A stretch of DNA of 64,000 bases, from NCBI GenBank assembly GCA_000161775.1, contig GG704596.1, positions 1,149,705 to 1,213,704 on the forward strand. Reading direction: 5' to 3'. The translations under genes and the position numbers were made by a program. A model generated the notes under the pieces. It was not told the DNA's origin, did not search any database, and saw only the letters and a list, made by a program, of their open reading frames with translations. This stretch comes from Ruegeria lacuscaerulensis ITI-1157 (GTDB taxonomy: Bacteria; Pseudomonadota; Alphaproteobacteria; Rhodobacterales; Rhodobacteraceae). This document shows positions 34,156-44,265 of this stretch, in pieces (position 1 is the first letter of the stretch; each line of letters opens with the position of its first letter).

Positions 34156-36914
34156 CGGTTCTGGCGGGCATCGGCTTTACCGCGCCATGGGTGTTGCTGG
34201 GTCTGCTGACCCTGCCGATCCTGTGGCTGATCCTGCGCGCCGTGCCGCCCGCGCCGATCCGCCGGCTGTTCCCGGCGGTGACCCTGCTGCTGGGCCTGAA
34301 GGACGACGAGAGTGTATCCGACCGCACCCCGTGGTGGCTGTTGCTGCTGCGCATGCTGGCGGCGGCGGCGATCATCATCGGTCTGGCCGGGCCGGTGCTG
34401 AACCCGTCGCGCGACCAGACCGGATCGGGGCCGCTGCTGCTGGTGCTGGATGCCAGCTGGGCCGGGGCCACGCGCTGGCCCGCCACGCTGGATCAGATCG
34501 ACGCGCAACTGACCGAAGCCGGGCGTGCCGGGCGCCCGGTGTCGATCCTGCGTCTGACCGAGCCGGAACCGCCCGTTTTCCAGGCCGCCGAGGCTTGGCG
34601 CAACCGCCTGCCCGGGCTGGTTCCGCAGCCGTGGCAGCCGGACGCGGCGCAGATCGAACAGGCGCTGAGCGACCTGTCGGCGGTCGAGGGTGGGTTCGAC
34701 ACGCACTGGTTCACCGACAAGCTGGACTATCCGGGCCGTGAAACCTTGCTGTCTGCTCTGCAGGCGCGGGGCGGGGTCACGGTCTATCGCGCGGCGGCAC
34801 CGATCCTGGCGCTGCTGCCGGCCACCTATCAGGACGGGGCGATCCGACTGACCGCGGTGCGCGCCACGCCCGGACCGGCGCAGACCGTCACCATCAATGC
34901 GCAGGGGCGCGACCCGGCGGGCGTGATGCGCCTTCTGCAATCGGTCGAGGTCAGCTTCGACAGCGGCGCGACCCAGGCGCAGGCCGATCTGGCGTTGCCG
35001 TCCGAACTGCGGGCCCGCATCACGCGGTTCGAGCTGCAGGGCCAGCGGTCGGCCGGGGCGGTGTCGTTGACCGATGACAGCCTGCGCCGGCGCGAGGTCG
35101 CCCTGATCGCCGGAACCGTCCACCGCGAGGGGCTGGAGCTGCTGTCGCCACTGCACTACCTGACGCAGGTGCTGATCCCCACCGCCGATTTCGTCGAGGG
35201 CGGGCTGACCGAGGTTCTGCCCGCCAACCCAGATGTGATTGTGCTGGCCGATGTGGCCAAGCTGACCCCCGCCGAACAGGCCGGATTGGTCGAATGGGTC
35301 GAACAGGGCGGGCTGTTGCTGCGCTTTGCCGGCCCGTACATGGCGGCCAGCGATCTGGGCCGCGATGCCGAAGACACGCTGCTGCCGGTGCGGCTGCGCA
35401 GCGGTGGCCGCTCGGTCGGCGGCGCGATGAGCTGGGGCGAGGCCAAGGGGCTGGCGCCTTTCCAGGAAGGCTCGCCCTTCTACGGGTTGCGCATCCCAGA
35501 CGACGTGACCGTAAGCACCCAGGTGATGGCGCAGCCCGACCCGAACCTGGCCGACCGGGTGATCGCCGCGCTGTCGGATGGCACGCCGCTGGTGACGCGC
35601 AAGCCGCTGGGCCTGGGTCAGGTGGTGCTGTTCCATGTCACCGCCGATGCCGAATGGTCGACCCTGCCGCTGTCGGGCCTGTTCGTCGAAATGCTCGACC
35701 GGCTGGCCGTGGCCTCGGCCGCCAAGACGCGGCAGGTCGAACAATTGCAAGGCACCACATGGGAGCCGATTCAGGTGATGGACGGGTTCGGAACCCTGTC
35801 CGACGCCGGCAATCTGGCCGGTGTCGATGGCCCCGCACTGGTGTCCGGCGCCCTGGGCCCCGACCTGCGCCCGGGTTTGTATGAAAGCGGCAAGCAGAAA
35901 CTGGCGCTGAACGTGCTGACCGAGGACAGCACGCTGCGCCCGATCAGCTGGCCTGCGGATGTGCCCATCAAGGGGCAGGAGGTCAGCGCCGAAACGCCGA
36001 TCGGGGGTCTGCTGCTGAGCCTGGCCCTGATCCTGCTGGCGGTTGACGTGGTGGCCTCGCTGGCGCTGTCGGGGCGCCTGGGGCTGGCGCGGGCGGCAGC
36101 GGTGGCGCTGGGCGCGGTTCTGATCGCGCCGCAGGTGCAGGCGCAGACGCCCGAGGAGACCGAATTCGCCTTGCAGGCGACCAAGGATCTGGTGCTGGCC
36201 CATGTGCTGACCGGCAATGCCCGGGTCGATGACGTCGCCCATGCCGGGCTGCGCGGCCTGTCGCAGACCCTGACCTATCGCACATCCGTCGAACCGGCCG
36301 AGCCCATGGGCGTGGACCTCGAACGTGACGAGTTGGCCTTCTTCCCGCTGCTCTACTGGCCGATTACGCCGGATCAGCCCCAGCCCTCGGCTGAGGCTTA
36401 TGCCAAGCTGAACGCCTATCTGCGATCGGGCGGGATGATCCTGTTCGACACGCGCGATGCCGACATCGCCGGGTTCGGCGCCGCCAGCCCCAATGGGCGC
36501 AAGCTGCAGCAGCTGGCGACCCCGCTGAATATCCCGGCGTTAGAGCCTGTTCCGCGCGATCACGTCCTGACCCGAACCTTCTATCTGTTGCAGGATTTCC
36601 CGGGCCGCTATGCCGGAAACGAGGTCTGGGTCGAGGCCGCGCCCCCGGACGCCGAACAGATCGAGGGCATGCCCTTCCGCAACCTCAACGACAACGTCAC
36701 CCCGGTGGTGATTGGTGGCAACGACTGGGCCGGGGCCTGGGCGATCGACCGGAACGGGCAGGCGTTGCTGCCGGTCGGGCGCGGCTATGCCGGAGAACGC
36801 CAGCGCGAGCTGGCCAATCGGTTCGGCGTCAATCTGGTCATGCACGTGCTGACCGGGAACTACAAATCCGATCAGGTGCACGTGCCTGCTCTGCTTGACA
36901 GGTTGGGCCAATGA
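34152..36914 (+). CDS. BatA-like N-terminal / DUF4159 membrane protein
   Basis: The 920-residue protein starts at ATG 34152 (ATGA overlap with DUF58). The N-terminus holds two helices of the BatA/aerotolerance type (PWVLLGLLTLPILWLILRAVPPAPIRRLFP and LLLLRMLAAAAIIIGLAG). A large VWA-like periplasmic region follows, then a helix pair near 620-660 and a DUF4159 domain at ~670-920 (FPLLYWPITPDQPQPS; LRSGGMILFDTRDADI), which has an amidotransferase-like fold. The role is in the cell envelope; alphaproteobacteria commonly keep this set together. Confidence 0.85.
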   Translation: MTVLAGIGFTAPWVLLGLLTLPILWLILRAVPPAPIRRLFPAVTLLLGLKDDESVSDRTPWWLLLLRMLAAAAIIIGLAGPVLNPSRDQTGSGPLLLVLDASWAGATRWPATLDQIDAQLTEAGRAGRPVSILRLTEPEPPVFQAAEAWRNRLPGLVPQPWQPDAAQIEQALSDLSAVEGGFDTHWFTDKLDYPGRETLLSALQARGGVTVYRAAAPILALLPATYQDGAIRLTAVRATPGPAQTVTINAQGRDPAGVMRLLQSVEVSFDSGATQAQADLALPSELRARITRFELQGQRSAGAVSLTDDSLRRREVALIAGTVHREGLELLSPLHYLTQVLIPTADFVEGGLTEVLPANPDVIVLADVAKLTPAEQAGLVEWVEQGGLLLRFAGPYMAASDLGRDAEDTLLPVRLRSGGRSVGGAMSWGEAKGLAPFQEGSPFYGLRIPDDVTVSTQVMAQPDPNLADRVIAALSDGTPLVTRKPLGLGQVVLFHVTADAEWSTLPLSGLFVEMLDRLAVASAAKTRQVEQLQGTTWEPIQVMDGFGTLSDAGNLAGVDGPALVSGALGPDLRPGLYESGKQKLALNVLTEDSTLRPISWPADVPIKGQEVSAETPIGGLLLSLALILLAVDVVASLALSGRLGLARAAAVALGAVLIAPQVQAQTPEETEFALQATKDLVLAHVLTGNARVDDVAHAGLRGLSQTLTYRTSVEPAEPMGVDLERDELAFFPLLYWPITPDQPQPSAEAYAKLNAYLRSGGMILFDTRDADIAGFGAASPNGRKLQQLATPLNIPALEPVPRDHVLTRTFYLLQDFPGRYAGNEVWVEAAPPDAEQIEGMPFRNLNDNVTPVVIGGNDWAGAWAIDRNGQALLPVGRGYAGERQRELANRFGVNLVMHVLTGNYKSDQVHVPALLDRLGQ

Positions 36915-38953
36915 CCGGTTCCGTCATCTTCGACCCGCTGATCCCGTGGCCCGTTCTGGTCATCATCAGTTCGATCGCTTTGGCCGCGACGGTTCTGGCG
37001 CTGTGGCGCGGGCTGTCGGGTTGGGCGTTGCGCGGACTGGCGGCGCTGGTGCTGCTGGCGGCTTTGTCCGGCCCGGTCTACCAGATCGAGGACCGCGCCC
37101 CGCTGACCGACATCGTGTTGATGATCGAGGATGAAAGCGCCAGCCAGACCCTGTCGGACCGCGCCGAACAGACCGCGCAGACCGCCGAGGCCCTGGCCGC
37201 CGAGATCGAGGCCCGCGACAATACCGAACTGCGCCGCATCACCGTGGGCGACGGCGACGGAGACGAAGGCACGCAGGTCATGGCGGCGCTGAACGCGGCG
37301 CTGGCCGAGGAACCGCGCGCGCGCATCGCCGGAATTCTGGTCCTGTCGGACGGCATCGTGCATGACGTCGATCAGGCCCCGGATCTGCCCGCGCCGATGC
37401 ACCTGTTGCAGACCGGTCGCGCGCAGGACTGGGACCGCCGCCTGATCGTGCGCAACGCCCCCGCCTTTGCCATCATCGGCGAGCCGATCACGCTGACCCT
37501 GCGGGTCGAAGACAGCGGCGCGGCGCCTGCCGGTGCAGCCTCGGCCCCGTTGGAAATCGCCGTAGACGGCGGGGAGCCGCAGCAATTCAGCATTCCGATC
37601 GGTGTGGATGTCGAGCTGCCTCTGACCCTGCCGCATGGCGGGCGCAACGTCATCCAGTTCACCGTTCCGCAGGCCGAGGGCGAGTTGACCGACCGCAACA
37701 ACACCGCGCTGATCCAGATGAACGGCGTGCGCGACCGGCTGCGCGTTCTGCTGGTCTCGGGCGCGCCGCATCCGGGCGGGCGCACCTGGCGCAACTTGCT
37801 GAAATCCGACAGCTCGGTCGATCTGGTGCATTTCACCATCCTGCGCCCGCCCGAGAAACAGGACGGGGTCCCGGTGGACGAGCTGTCGCTGATCGCCTTC
37901 CCCACGCGCGAGCTGTTTCTGGAGAAGATCAACGATTTCGACCTGATCATATTTGACCGCTACAAGCGGCGCGGCATCCTGCCGGCGATCTACCTGGACA
38001 ACGTGACCAACTACATCAACGACGGCGGGGCGGTGCTGATCGCGGCCGGGCCGGATTTCGCGACCGCCGACAGCATCTTCCGCTCGCCCCTGTCCGCGAT
38101 CCTGCCCGCACAGCCCACGGCCCGCGTGATCGAGGAGCGCTATGTGCCCAAGGTGACCGATCTGGGTCAGCGCCACCCTGTGACCTCGGATCTGGGCGAG
38201 GGCGGGGATTGGGGCGCATGGCTGCGGCAGATCGACGTCCAACAACGCGCAGGCGAGGTGTTGATGACCGGAGTCGACGACCGCCCGCTGCTGGTGCTGG
38301 ACCGGGTGGGCGAAGGGCGCGTGGCGTTGCTGGCCTCGGACCACGCCTGGCTGTGGAGCCGCGGCTACGAGGGCGGTGGCCCGCAGCTGGAACTGCTGCG
38401 CCGCCTGGCCCACTGGATGATGAAGGAGCCCGAGCTGGAGGAAGAGGCGCTGTGGGCCGAGGCCAACGGCCAGTCGATGCGCATCATCCGCCAGACCCTG
38501 AACGAAGAGGTGGGCCCCGTCACCGTCACCCGCCCCAATGGCGAAACGCTTGAGGTGCCGCTGCGCGAGATGTCGCCCGGCCGGTTCGAGGCGCTGTATT
38601 TCGGCCCCGAGATCGGCCTCTACCGATTGCAGGAAGGGGATCTGACCGCCGTGATCGGCCTGGGCCCGGCCGCGCCGCGGGAGTTCGAGCGCACCATCGC
38701 CACGCCGGAGATTCTTGCGCCGGTCATGGCGTCGATGCGCGGCGGCGCGATCCGTGTCGAGGACGGGCTGCCGGCCATCCGAAACGTGCGCACCGGGCGT
38801 CCGGCAGCAGGGCGCGGCTGGATCGGCCTGACCCCGCGCAATGCCTATGAAACCCGCGACGTGACACAGGCTGGCCTGCTGCCGCCCTGGCTGGTGCTGC
38901 TGCTGGCGGGGGGCTTCCTGCTGGCCGGCTGGCTGCGTGAAGGGCGCGGCTGA
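36911..38953 (+). CDS. Membrane protein with glutamine amidotransferase-like domain
   Basis: The 680-residue protein begins at ATG 36911 (ATGA overlap). Two helices lie at the N-terminus (~14-58) and one at the C-terminus (PPWLVLLLAGGFLLAGWL). The middle has a VWA-like part (DIVLMIEDESASQTLSDRAEQT near 72) and an amidotransferase-like fold (RLRVLLVSGAPHPGGRTWRNLLKSD; FDLIIFDRYKRRGILP; INDGGAVLIAAGPDF). No catalytic Cys triad is evident, so it is likely structural. It closes the MoxR operon. Confidence 0.8.
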   Translation: MTGSVIFDPLIPWPVLVIISSIALAATVLALWRGLSGWALRGLAALVLLAALSGPVYQIEDRAPLTDIVLMIEDESASQTLSDRAEQTAQTAEALAAEIEARDNTELRRITVGDGDGDEGTQVMAALNAALAEEPRARIAGILVLSDGIVHDVDQAPDLPAPMHLLQTGRAQDWDRRLIVRNAPAFAIIGEPITLTLRVEDSGAAPAGAASAPLEIAVDGGEPQQFSIPIGVDVELPLTLPHGGRNVIQFTVPQAEGELTDRNNTALIQMNGVRDRLRVLLVSGAPHPGGRTWRNLLKSDSSVDLVHFTILRPPEKQDGVPVDELSLIAFPTRELFLEKINDFDLIIFDRYKRRGILPAIYLDNVTNYINDGGAVLIAAGPDFATADSIFRSPLSAILPAQPTARVIEERYVPKVTDLGQRHPVTSDLGEGGDWGAWLRQIDVQQRAGEVLMTGVDDRPLLVLDRVGEGRVALLASDHAWLWSRGYEGGGPQLELLRRLAHWMMKEPELEEEALWAEANGQSMRIIRQTLNEEVGPVTVTRPNGETLEVPLREMSPGRFEALYFGPEIGLYRLQEGDLTAVIGLGPAAPREFERTIATPEILAPVMASMRGGAIRVEDGLPAIRNVRTGRPAAGRGWIGLTPRNAYETRDVTQAGLLPPWLVLLLAGGFLLAGWLREGRG

Positions 38954-39014
38954 GGAGCGCTTTAAACAGATTTTCACGCTCTGCCGGAATCCTGTGTCCG
39001 AACGGACCGGGAAG

Positions 39015-41231
39015 ATGACCATGAGCCTTGCGGAAAAACTGGCACAGGAACGACGCGCGCGCCTGGCGGCCGAACGGATGTTGGCGCTGAAACAGGCAGA
39101 ACTTTCTTCGGCCAACCGTAAGCTGGGCGAATATGCGATGACGCTGACCAGACGGATCGGCGAAACCCAGGCCGAGGTGGAAACCGTCCGGGGCGAAAAC
39201 GAAAAGGTCAAATCGGATCTGACCATCGCCCAGGCCAAGATCGAGGTGGCCGAGCGCCGCTTGTGGCATTCGATCCAGACCATCCAGGACGGGTTCGCGT
39301 TCTTTGACGGCAATGACCATTTGATCAGTGCCAACACCGCCTATCTGAGCGTGTTCGAGGGGTTGGACGAGGTTGCTCCGGGTATTTCCTATCAGCGTAT
39401 TCTGGATTTGCTGACGAACGAGGGGATCATCGATATCGGCGATGAGCCGGCCGAGGCGTGGAAGGCCCGGATGCTGCGGCGCTGGGCCCGGATGAACCCT
39501 CCACCCGAGGTCATCCAGTTGTGGAACGGACAGTACATCAAGCTGATCGACCAGCGCGGGCAAGGGGGCGACGTGGTCAGCCTTGCGCTGAACATCACCG
39601 CCTCGGTCCAGCACGAGGCGCAGTTGCAGGCCGCCCGCAAAAAGGCCGAGGCAGCCAACCGGGCAAAATCGGCCTTTCTTGCGAATATGAGCCACGAAAT
39701 CCGAACCCCGATGAATGGCATCGTCGGAATGACCGATTTGCTTTCGGAAACCCAGTTGAACGACGAACAGCGGCTCTATGTCGACACCATCCGCGCGTCG
39801 GGCGAGGCGCTTCTGGTCATCATCAACGACGTTCTGGACTATTCCAAGATCGAGGCGGACAAGCTTGTGCTGCACCCGGAAGAGTTCGATCTTGAGCGCT
39901 GCATCAACGAAGTTGTGATGTTGCTGCAGCCCAGCGCGCGCGACAAGGGTCTGACCCTGCTGGTCGACTATGACCTGTTCTTGCCGACGCTGTTTGTGGG
40001 CGACCCGGGCCGCGTGCGCCAGATACTGACCAATCTCGTCGGCAATGCGGTCAAGTTCACCCTGCACGGTCATGTGCTGATCCGCGTTACCGGAGTTCCG
40101 GATGAAAGCCGCAACGACTGCGACATCCACATCGCGATCGAGGATACGGGAATTGGGATCCCACCTGACAAGATCGACCACATTTTTGGCGAGTTCAATC
40201 AGATCGATGACAAGAAGACCCGGCAGTTTGACGGAACCGGACTGGGCCTGTCCATCACCAAGCGGCTGATTTCGTTGATGGGAGGAACGCTCTGGGTCGA
40301 TAGTGACCCTGGAAAAGGGTCATGCTTTGGGTTCCGGCTGACGCTGCCCACCGTCGTAGGGTCTCAACCTGCGCCGCCGGCTCTGGCGGACCGGTTGAAG
40401 CATGTGATCGTGGCGGAAGATCTGGCGGTGAACAGGGCCATTCTAACGAAACAGTTGAGGCGGCTCGGTGCCAGGGTTGCGGAATGCGCCACTGCCGCCG
40501 AGGCATTGGCAGCCATGGAGGACTCGGTTGATCTGGTTCTGTGCAAGCATGATCTGCCGGACATGGACGGGTTACAGCTGACGGCAACACTGCGTTCCCG
40601 CGGTTGGAGCCAAGTGCCTGTTGTCCTGATGTCCGACAATCCGGGCGCAATCCATGCCGATCCCAACCACCGGCTGATACAAGGGGTCGTTCAAAAACCG
40701 ATCCCGCGGGCCGAGCTGTTCGAGCGGCTGTTGCAAGTCGGCAGCGGAGTGTTGACACAGCCGAAGGCACCCGCGCCGGATCCGCGACCCAGCCGGCCTG
40801 CCGTTGGAGGGACGCTGCGCCGGATGCGCGTGCTGGCCGCCGAGGACAATCGGACAAATCAACTGATCCTCAGCAAGATGACCAAGGATCTGAACATCGA
40901 CCTGAAGCTGGTGGCCAACGGAGCCGAGGCAGTCAGTGCTTTTGTGGAATTTGACCCCGACCTGATATTCATGGACATCTCGATGCCGCTGATGGACGGC
41001 AAACAGGCAACCCAAGAAATCCGAAAGCGCGAAATCGGTACCGGTGTTCATGTTCCGATCGTGGCGCTGACGGCCCATGCGATGGCCGGAGACAAGCAAA
41101 ACTTCCTTGCCGTGGGATTGGATCACTACCTGACGAAGCCGCTTCAGAAGAAGATCATCTGCGAGATGATCCAACGCCATCAACCCGATGGGGTACAGCC
41201 CGTCATCGTTGATGACTTTGCGGCAGGCTAG
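39015..41231 (+). CDS. Soluble hybrid sensor histidine kinase with two receiver domains, the first degenerate
   Basis: The 738-residue protein starts at ATG 39015 or two codons on. Domains: N-terminal coiled coil (~1-85), a PAS-like sensor (~85-205; SIQTIQDGFAFFDGNDHLISANTAYLSVF), HisKA with phospho-acceptor His227 (SHEIRTPMNG), HATPase (GTGLGLSITKRL), receiver 1 (~455-570) and receiver 2 (~605-725). Receiver 2 has Asp654 (IFMDISMPLMDG). Receiver 1 has Lys511 where the phospho-acceptor Asp should be (LVLCKHDLPDMDG). There is no transmembrane helix, so it senses a cytoplasmic signal. No cognate HPt or regulator is adjacent. Confidence 0.88.
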   Translation: MTMSLAEKLAQERRARLAAERMLALKQAELSSANRKLGEYAMTLTRRIGETQAEVETVRGENEKVKSDLTIAQAKIEVAERRLWHSIQTIQDGFAFFDGNDHLISANTAYLSVFEGLDEVAPGISYQRILDLLTNEGIIDIGDEPAEAWKARMLRRWARMNPPPEVIQLWNGQYIKLIDQRGQGGDVVSLALNITASVQHEAQLQAARKKAEAANRAKSAFLANMSHEIRTPMNGIVGMTDLLSETQLNDEQRLYVDTIRASGEALLVIINDVLDYSKIEADKLVLHPEEFDLERCINEVVMLLQPSARDKGLTLLVDYDLFLPTLFVGDPGRVRQILTNLVGNAVKFTLHGHVLIRVTGVPDESRNDCDIHIAIEDTGIGIPPDKIDHIFGEFNQIDDKKTRQFDGTGLGLSITKRLISLMGGTLWVDSDPGKGSCFGFRLTLPTVVGSQPAPPALADRLKHVIVAEDLAVNRAILTKQLRRLGARVAECATAAEALAAMEDSVDLVLCKHDLPDMDGLQLTATLRSRGWSQVPVVLMSDNPGAIHADPNHRLIQGVVQKPIPRAELFERLLQVGSGVLTQPKAPAPDPRPSRPAVGGTLRRMRVLAAEDNRTNQLILSKMTKDLNIDLKLVANGAEAVSAFVEFDPDLIFMDISMPLMDGKQATQEIRKREIGTGVHVPIVALTAHAMAGDKQNFLAVGLDHYLTKPLQKKIICEMIQRHQPDGVQPVIVDDFAAG

Positions 41232-41344
41232 GCCGAGGTGCAGGTCGGGCGATACGGTTTTGGTTTGCCGGCAGGCTGCATGCCGCTGGGGCGAAAAAGT
41301 TCCACCGGCTCAATCCAGACAAGGAACCGCAGCGATCTGAATGA

Positions 41345-42115
41345 TCAGGCCTGGTAGGGACGGACGAATACCGGTTTGTCAGGCGTTGACAGGTCGGGCT
41401 GGTACACATAGCCGCCGGTGTCGAAATCCCGCAGGCCTTGCGGGTCGGTCAGCCGGTGCTGGATGATGTATCGCGCCATTGAGCCGCGAGCTTTTTTGGC
41501 AAAGAAGCTGACGATCTTGGGCGCGCCGCCCTTGTCCTCCATGAAGACCGGGGTGATGACCTGCAGTTTCAGGGCCTTGGGATCGACCGCGCCAAAATAT
41601 TCCTGGCTGGCGCAGTTCACCAGGACGTCGGTGCCGAGTGCCTCGGCCTGCGCGTTCAGCGCCTTGCTCAGCTGGTCGCGCCAATACTCATACAGGTTCT
41701 TGCCGCGCCGGGTCTTCAGCCGGCTGCCCATTTCCAGCCGATAGGGCTGAATGGCGTCCAGCGGGCGCAGCAGGCCGTAGAGCCCCGACAGGATGCGCAG
41801 ATGATCCTGCGCCCAGGCCAGTTCCTCGGCGTCCAGCGAGGCGGCCTCGAGCCCCTGAAAAGTGTCGCCGGCAAAGGCCAGAGCGGCCGGGCGCGTGGCC
41901 TCGGGCGTCGGCGCGTCGGCAAAGGCGCGGAACCGGTCGCGGTTCAGCCGGGCCAGATCGTCGCTGAGGCTCATCAGCTTTTTCAGATCCCCCAGCGTCA
42001 GGTTGCGCGCGGTCTTAGCCAGCCGGATCGCGTCGTCCTGAAAATCGGGCTGAGTCGGTGCCACGTCCCGCTCTGCCCAGTCCAGCCGCTTGGCCGGAGA
42101 GATCACCACCAGCAT
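41345..42115 (-). CDS. yaaA: Peroxide stress protein YaaA (DUF328)
   Basis: From ATG 42115 the protein has 256 residues: MLVVISPAKRLDW at the start, SDDLARLNRDRF, AFAGDTFQGLEA, LRILSGLYGLLRPLDAIQPYRLEMGSRL, LVNCASQEYF and FFAKKARGSMARYII, all standard YaaA blocks. YaaA binds DNA and protects from peroxide by limiting free iron (known in E. coli). It lies between a hybrid kinase gene and recQ; both neighbours are transcribed separately or with long gaps. Confidence 0.93.
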   Translation of the reverse strand: MLVVISPAKRLDWAERDVAPTQPDFQDDAIRLAKTARNLTLGDLKKLMSLSDDLARLNRDRFRAFADAPTPEATRPAALAFAGDTFQGLEAASLDAEELAWAQDHLRILSGLYGLLRPLDAIQPYRLEMGSRLKTRRGKNLYEYWRDQLSKALNAQAEALGTDVLVNCASQEYFGAVDPKALKLQVITPVFMEDKGGAPKIVSFFAKKARGSMARYIIQHRLTDPQGLRDFDTGGYVYQPDLSTPDKPVFVRPYQA

Positions 42116-42149
42116 GTCTGCCCCCGTGTTCGTGCCTGCCTGCCGATAC

Positions 42150-44189
42150 CTAGCCCGCCGCGCGCAGCACGTCCAGAAAGGCGGCCGCAAATCGTTCGGC
42201 GCGGCGGTCGCCCAGTATCTGCTCCAACGCGCGTTCGTCGCCGGGGCGCATCTGCGCCACCTTGGCCAGTTGCGAAGCCGAGCAGCTGAGTGGTTTGTCG
42301 ATCCCGTCCGGGCCTCGGGCCAACTGCGCCTGCACCTCGAGCAGACGGTCGTAGATATTTCCCTGTTCGCGCCCGGCCAGCTTGCGGCGCGCCGGGTGGA
42401 CCGCCTGCGCCTCGCCGGCGATCACCTCAAGGAAGGTGTCGCCGTAGCGGTCCAGCTTCTTCGCGCCGACACCGCCGATCCGGGCCATCTCGTCCAGGGT
42501 CATGGGGCGTTTTTCCGCCATCTCGATCAGCGTGCGGTCGGGGAAGATGACATAGGCGGGCACGCGGGCGGCCTCGGCCAGCGCGCGGCGCTTGGCCTTG
42601 AGCGCCGACAGCAGGGGCGCGTCTTCTTCCGAGACCATCATCTTGACCGCGGGCCGGCGGGTGGCCTTGCGCAGCGTGTCCTTGCGGAGGGTGATCTGCG
42701 CTTCGCCCTTCAGGATCGGCTTGGCGGCCTCGGTCATGCGCAGGGCGCCGTGGCGTTCGGGGTCGGGGCGCACCAGGTCGTGGCCCATCATCTGCCGGAA
42801 GATCGCCTGCCATTGCGGGCGCGACCAGTCCTTGCCGATGCCGTAGGTGGGCAATTCGTCGTGCCGCCGCGCGCGGATCTTGTCGGTTTCGTTGCCCAAG
42901 AGGATGTCGATCAGGTGGCCCGAGCCGAACCATTCCTCGGTGCGCAGGATTGCCGACAGTGCCATGCGCACGGGCGTGGTGCCGTCGAACAGCTCGGGCG
43001 GGCTGTCGCACAGATCGCATTTGCCGCAGGGCTGGGCCTCTTCCCCGAAATAGCCCAGCAGGGTCTGGCGGCGGCAGTGCAGCGCCTCGGCCAGACCCAG
43101 CAGCGCGTTCAGGCGGGCGTGGTCGGCGGCGCGGCGTTCGGGCGGGGCGAGCCCCTCGTCGATCTGGCTGCGGCGCAGGCGGATGTCGTCGGGGCCGAAC
43201 AGGGTCAGGGTCTCGGCCGGTCCACCGTCGCGGCCGGCGCGGCCGATCTCCTGGTAATAGGCCTCGATCGATTTCGGCAGGTCCGCATGGGCGACCCAGC
43301 GGATGTCGGGCTTGTCGATGCCCATGCCAAAGGCCACGGTGGCCACCACGATCAGCCCGTCCTCGCGCGCGAAGCGGGTTTCGACGATGCGGCGGTCCTC
43401 GGCCTCCATCCCGCCGTGGTAGTGGCAGGCGCTGTGGCCCTGTTCGCGCAGGGCCTGCGCCAGCACTTCGGTCTTGTTGCGGGTGCCGCAATAAACGATG
43501 CCCGACTGGCCCCTGCGGGCGTCGGCAAAATCTAGGATCTGCTTGCGCGGGCTGTCCTTGGCGGCAAAGGCCAGATGGATGTTCGGCCGGTCGAACCCGC
43601 GCAGGAACTTGCGCGGGGGCGTGCCGTCGAACAGTTTCTCGACGATCTCGTCCTGGGTTTCCGCATCCGCCGTGGCGGTGAAGGCGGCCAGCGGCACGTT
43701 CAGCGCGCGCCGCAGCTCTCCGATCCGCAGATAGTCGGGGCGGAAATCATGGCCCCACTGGCTGACGCAATGGGCCTCGTCCACGGCGATCAGGCTGACA
43801 TTGATCCGCCGCAGCATCCCCAGCGCCGACCCGGCAGCCAGACGTTCGGGCGCCATATACAGCAGTTTCAGCCGCCCGGCCTCGAGCGCTTCCCACACGG
43901 CGTCGGTTTCCTCGGGCGTGTTACCCGAGGTCAGCGCGCCGGCCTCGACCCCGGCCTCCTGCAGCCCCCGCACCTGGTCGCGCATCAGGGCGATCAGCGG
44001 CGAAATCACCACCGTGACGCCGTCGCGCAGCAGGGCAGGCAGCTGAAAACACAAGGATTTGCCGCCCCCGGTGGGCATGATGGCCAGCACGTTCTCGCCG
44101 GCGGTCACGGCATCGACGATCTCTTCCTGCCCGGGGCGGAAGTCATCGAATCCAAAGACATCTCGCAGCAGAGGCGCGGCGTCGAACAT
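42150..44189 (-). CDS. recQ: ATP-dependent DNA helicase RecQ
   Basis: The 679-residue protein has Walker A MPTGGGKSLCFQLP near 40, DEAHCVSQWGHDFRPDY (DEAH), the motif VI QEIGRAGRDG, the zinc-binding cysteines of the RQC region (QPCGKCDLCDSP) and a C-terminal HRDC domain (PAYVIFPDRTLIEMAEKRPMTLDEMARIGGVGAKKLDRYG). It is full-length. RecQ unwinds forked DNA in recombination repair. I see no LexA box upstream. Confidence 0.96.
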   Translation of the reverse strand: MFDAAPLLRDVFGFDDFRPGQEEIVDAVTAGENVLAIMPTGGGKSLCFQLPALLRDGVTVVISPLIALMRDQVRGLQEAGVEAGALTSGNTPEETDAVWEALEAGRLKLLYMAPERLAAGSALGMLRRINVSLIAVDEAHCVSQWGHDFRPDYLRIGELRRALNVPLAAFTATADAETQDEIVEKLFDGTPPRKFLRGFDRPNIHLAFAAKDSPRKQILDFADARRGQSGIVYCGTRNKTEVLAQALREQGHSACHYHGGMEAEDRRIVETRFAREDGLIVVATVAFGMGIDKPDIRWVAHADLPKSIEAYYQEIGRAGRDGGPAETLTLFGPDDIRLRRSQIDEGLAPPERRAADHARLNALLGLAEALHCRRQTLLGYFGEEAQPCGKCDLCDSPPELFDGTTPVRMALSAILRTEEWFGSGHLIDILLGNETDKIRARRHDELPTYGIGKDWSRPQWQAIFRQMMGHDLVRPDPERHGALRMTEAAKPILKGEAQITLRKDTLRKATRRPAVKMMVSEEDAPLLSALKAKRRALAEAARVPAYVIFPDRTLIEMAEKRPMTLDEMARIGGVGAKKLDRYGDTFLEVIAGEAQAVHPARRKLAGREQGNIYDRLLEVQAQLARGPDGIDKPLSCSASQLAKVAQMRPGDERALEQILGDRRAERFAAAFLDVLRAAG

Positions 44190-44265
44190 GTGCGGGGGTG
44201 CCCTGTTTCAAGATTTGACTGCTCTTGAACGGACAATCACACAGTCGGAATCGGGGAACAAGAGG

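Noticed and set aside
34125..36242. 705-codon minus-strand frame opposite the DUF4159 gene
   Set aside because: Gln/Arg/His-rich antisense shadow of a conserved membrane protein gene.
36872..39337. 821-codon minus-strand frame across the envelope operon and kinase
   Set aside because: It crosses two well-supported genes and their junction; no start signal or domain.
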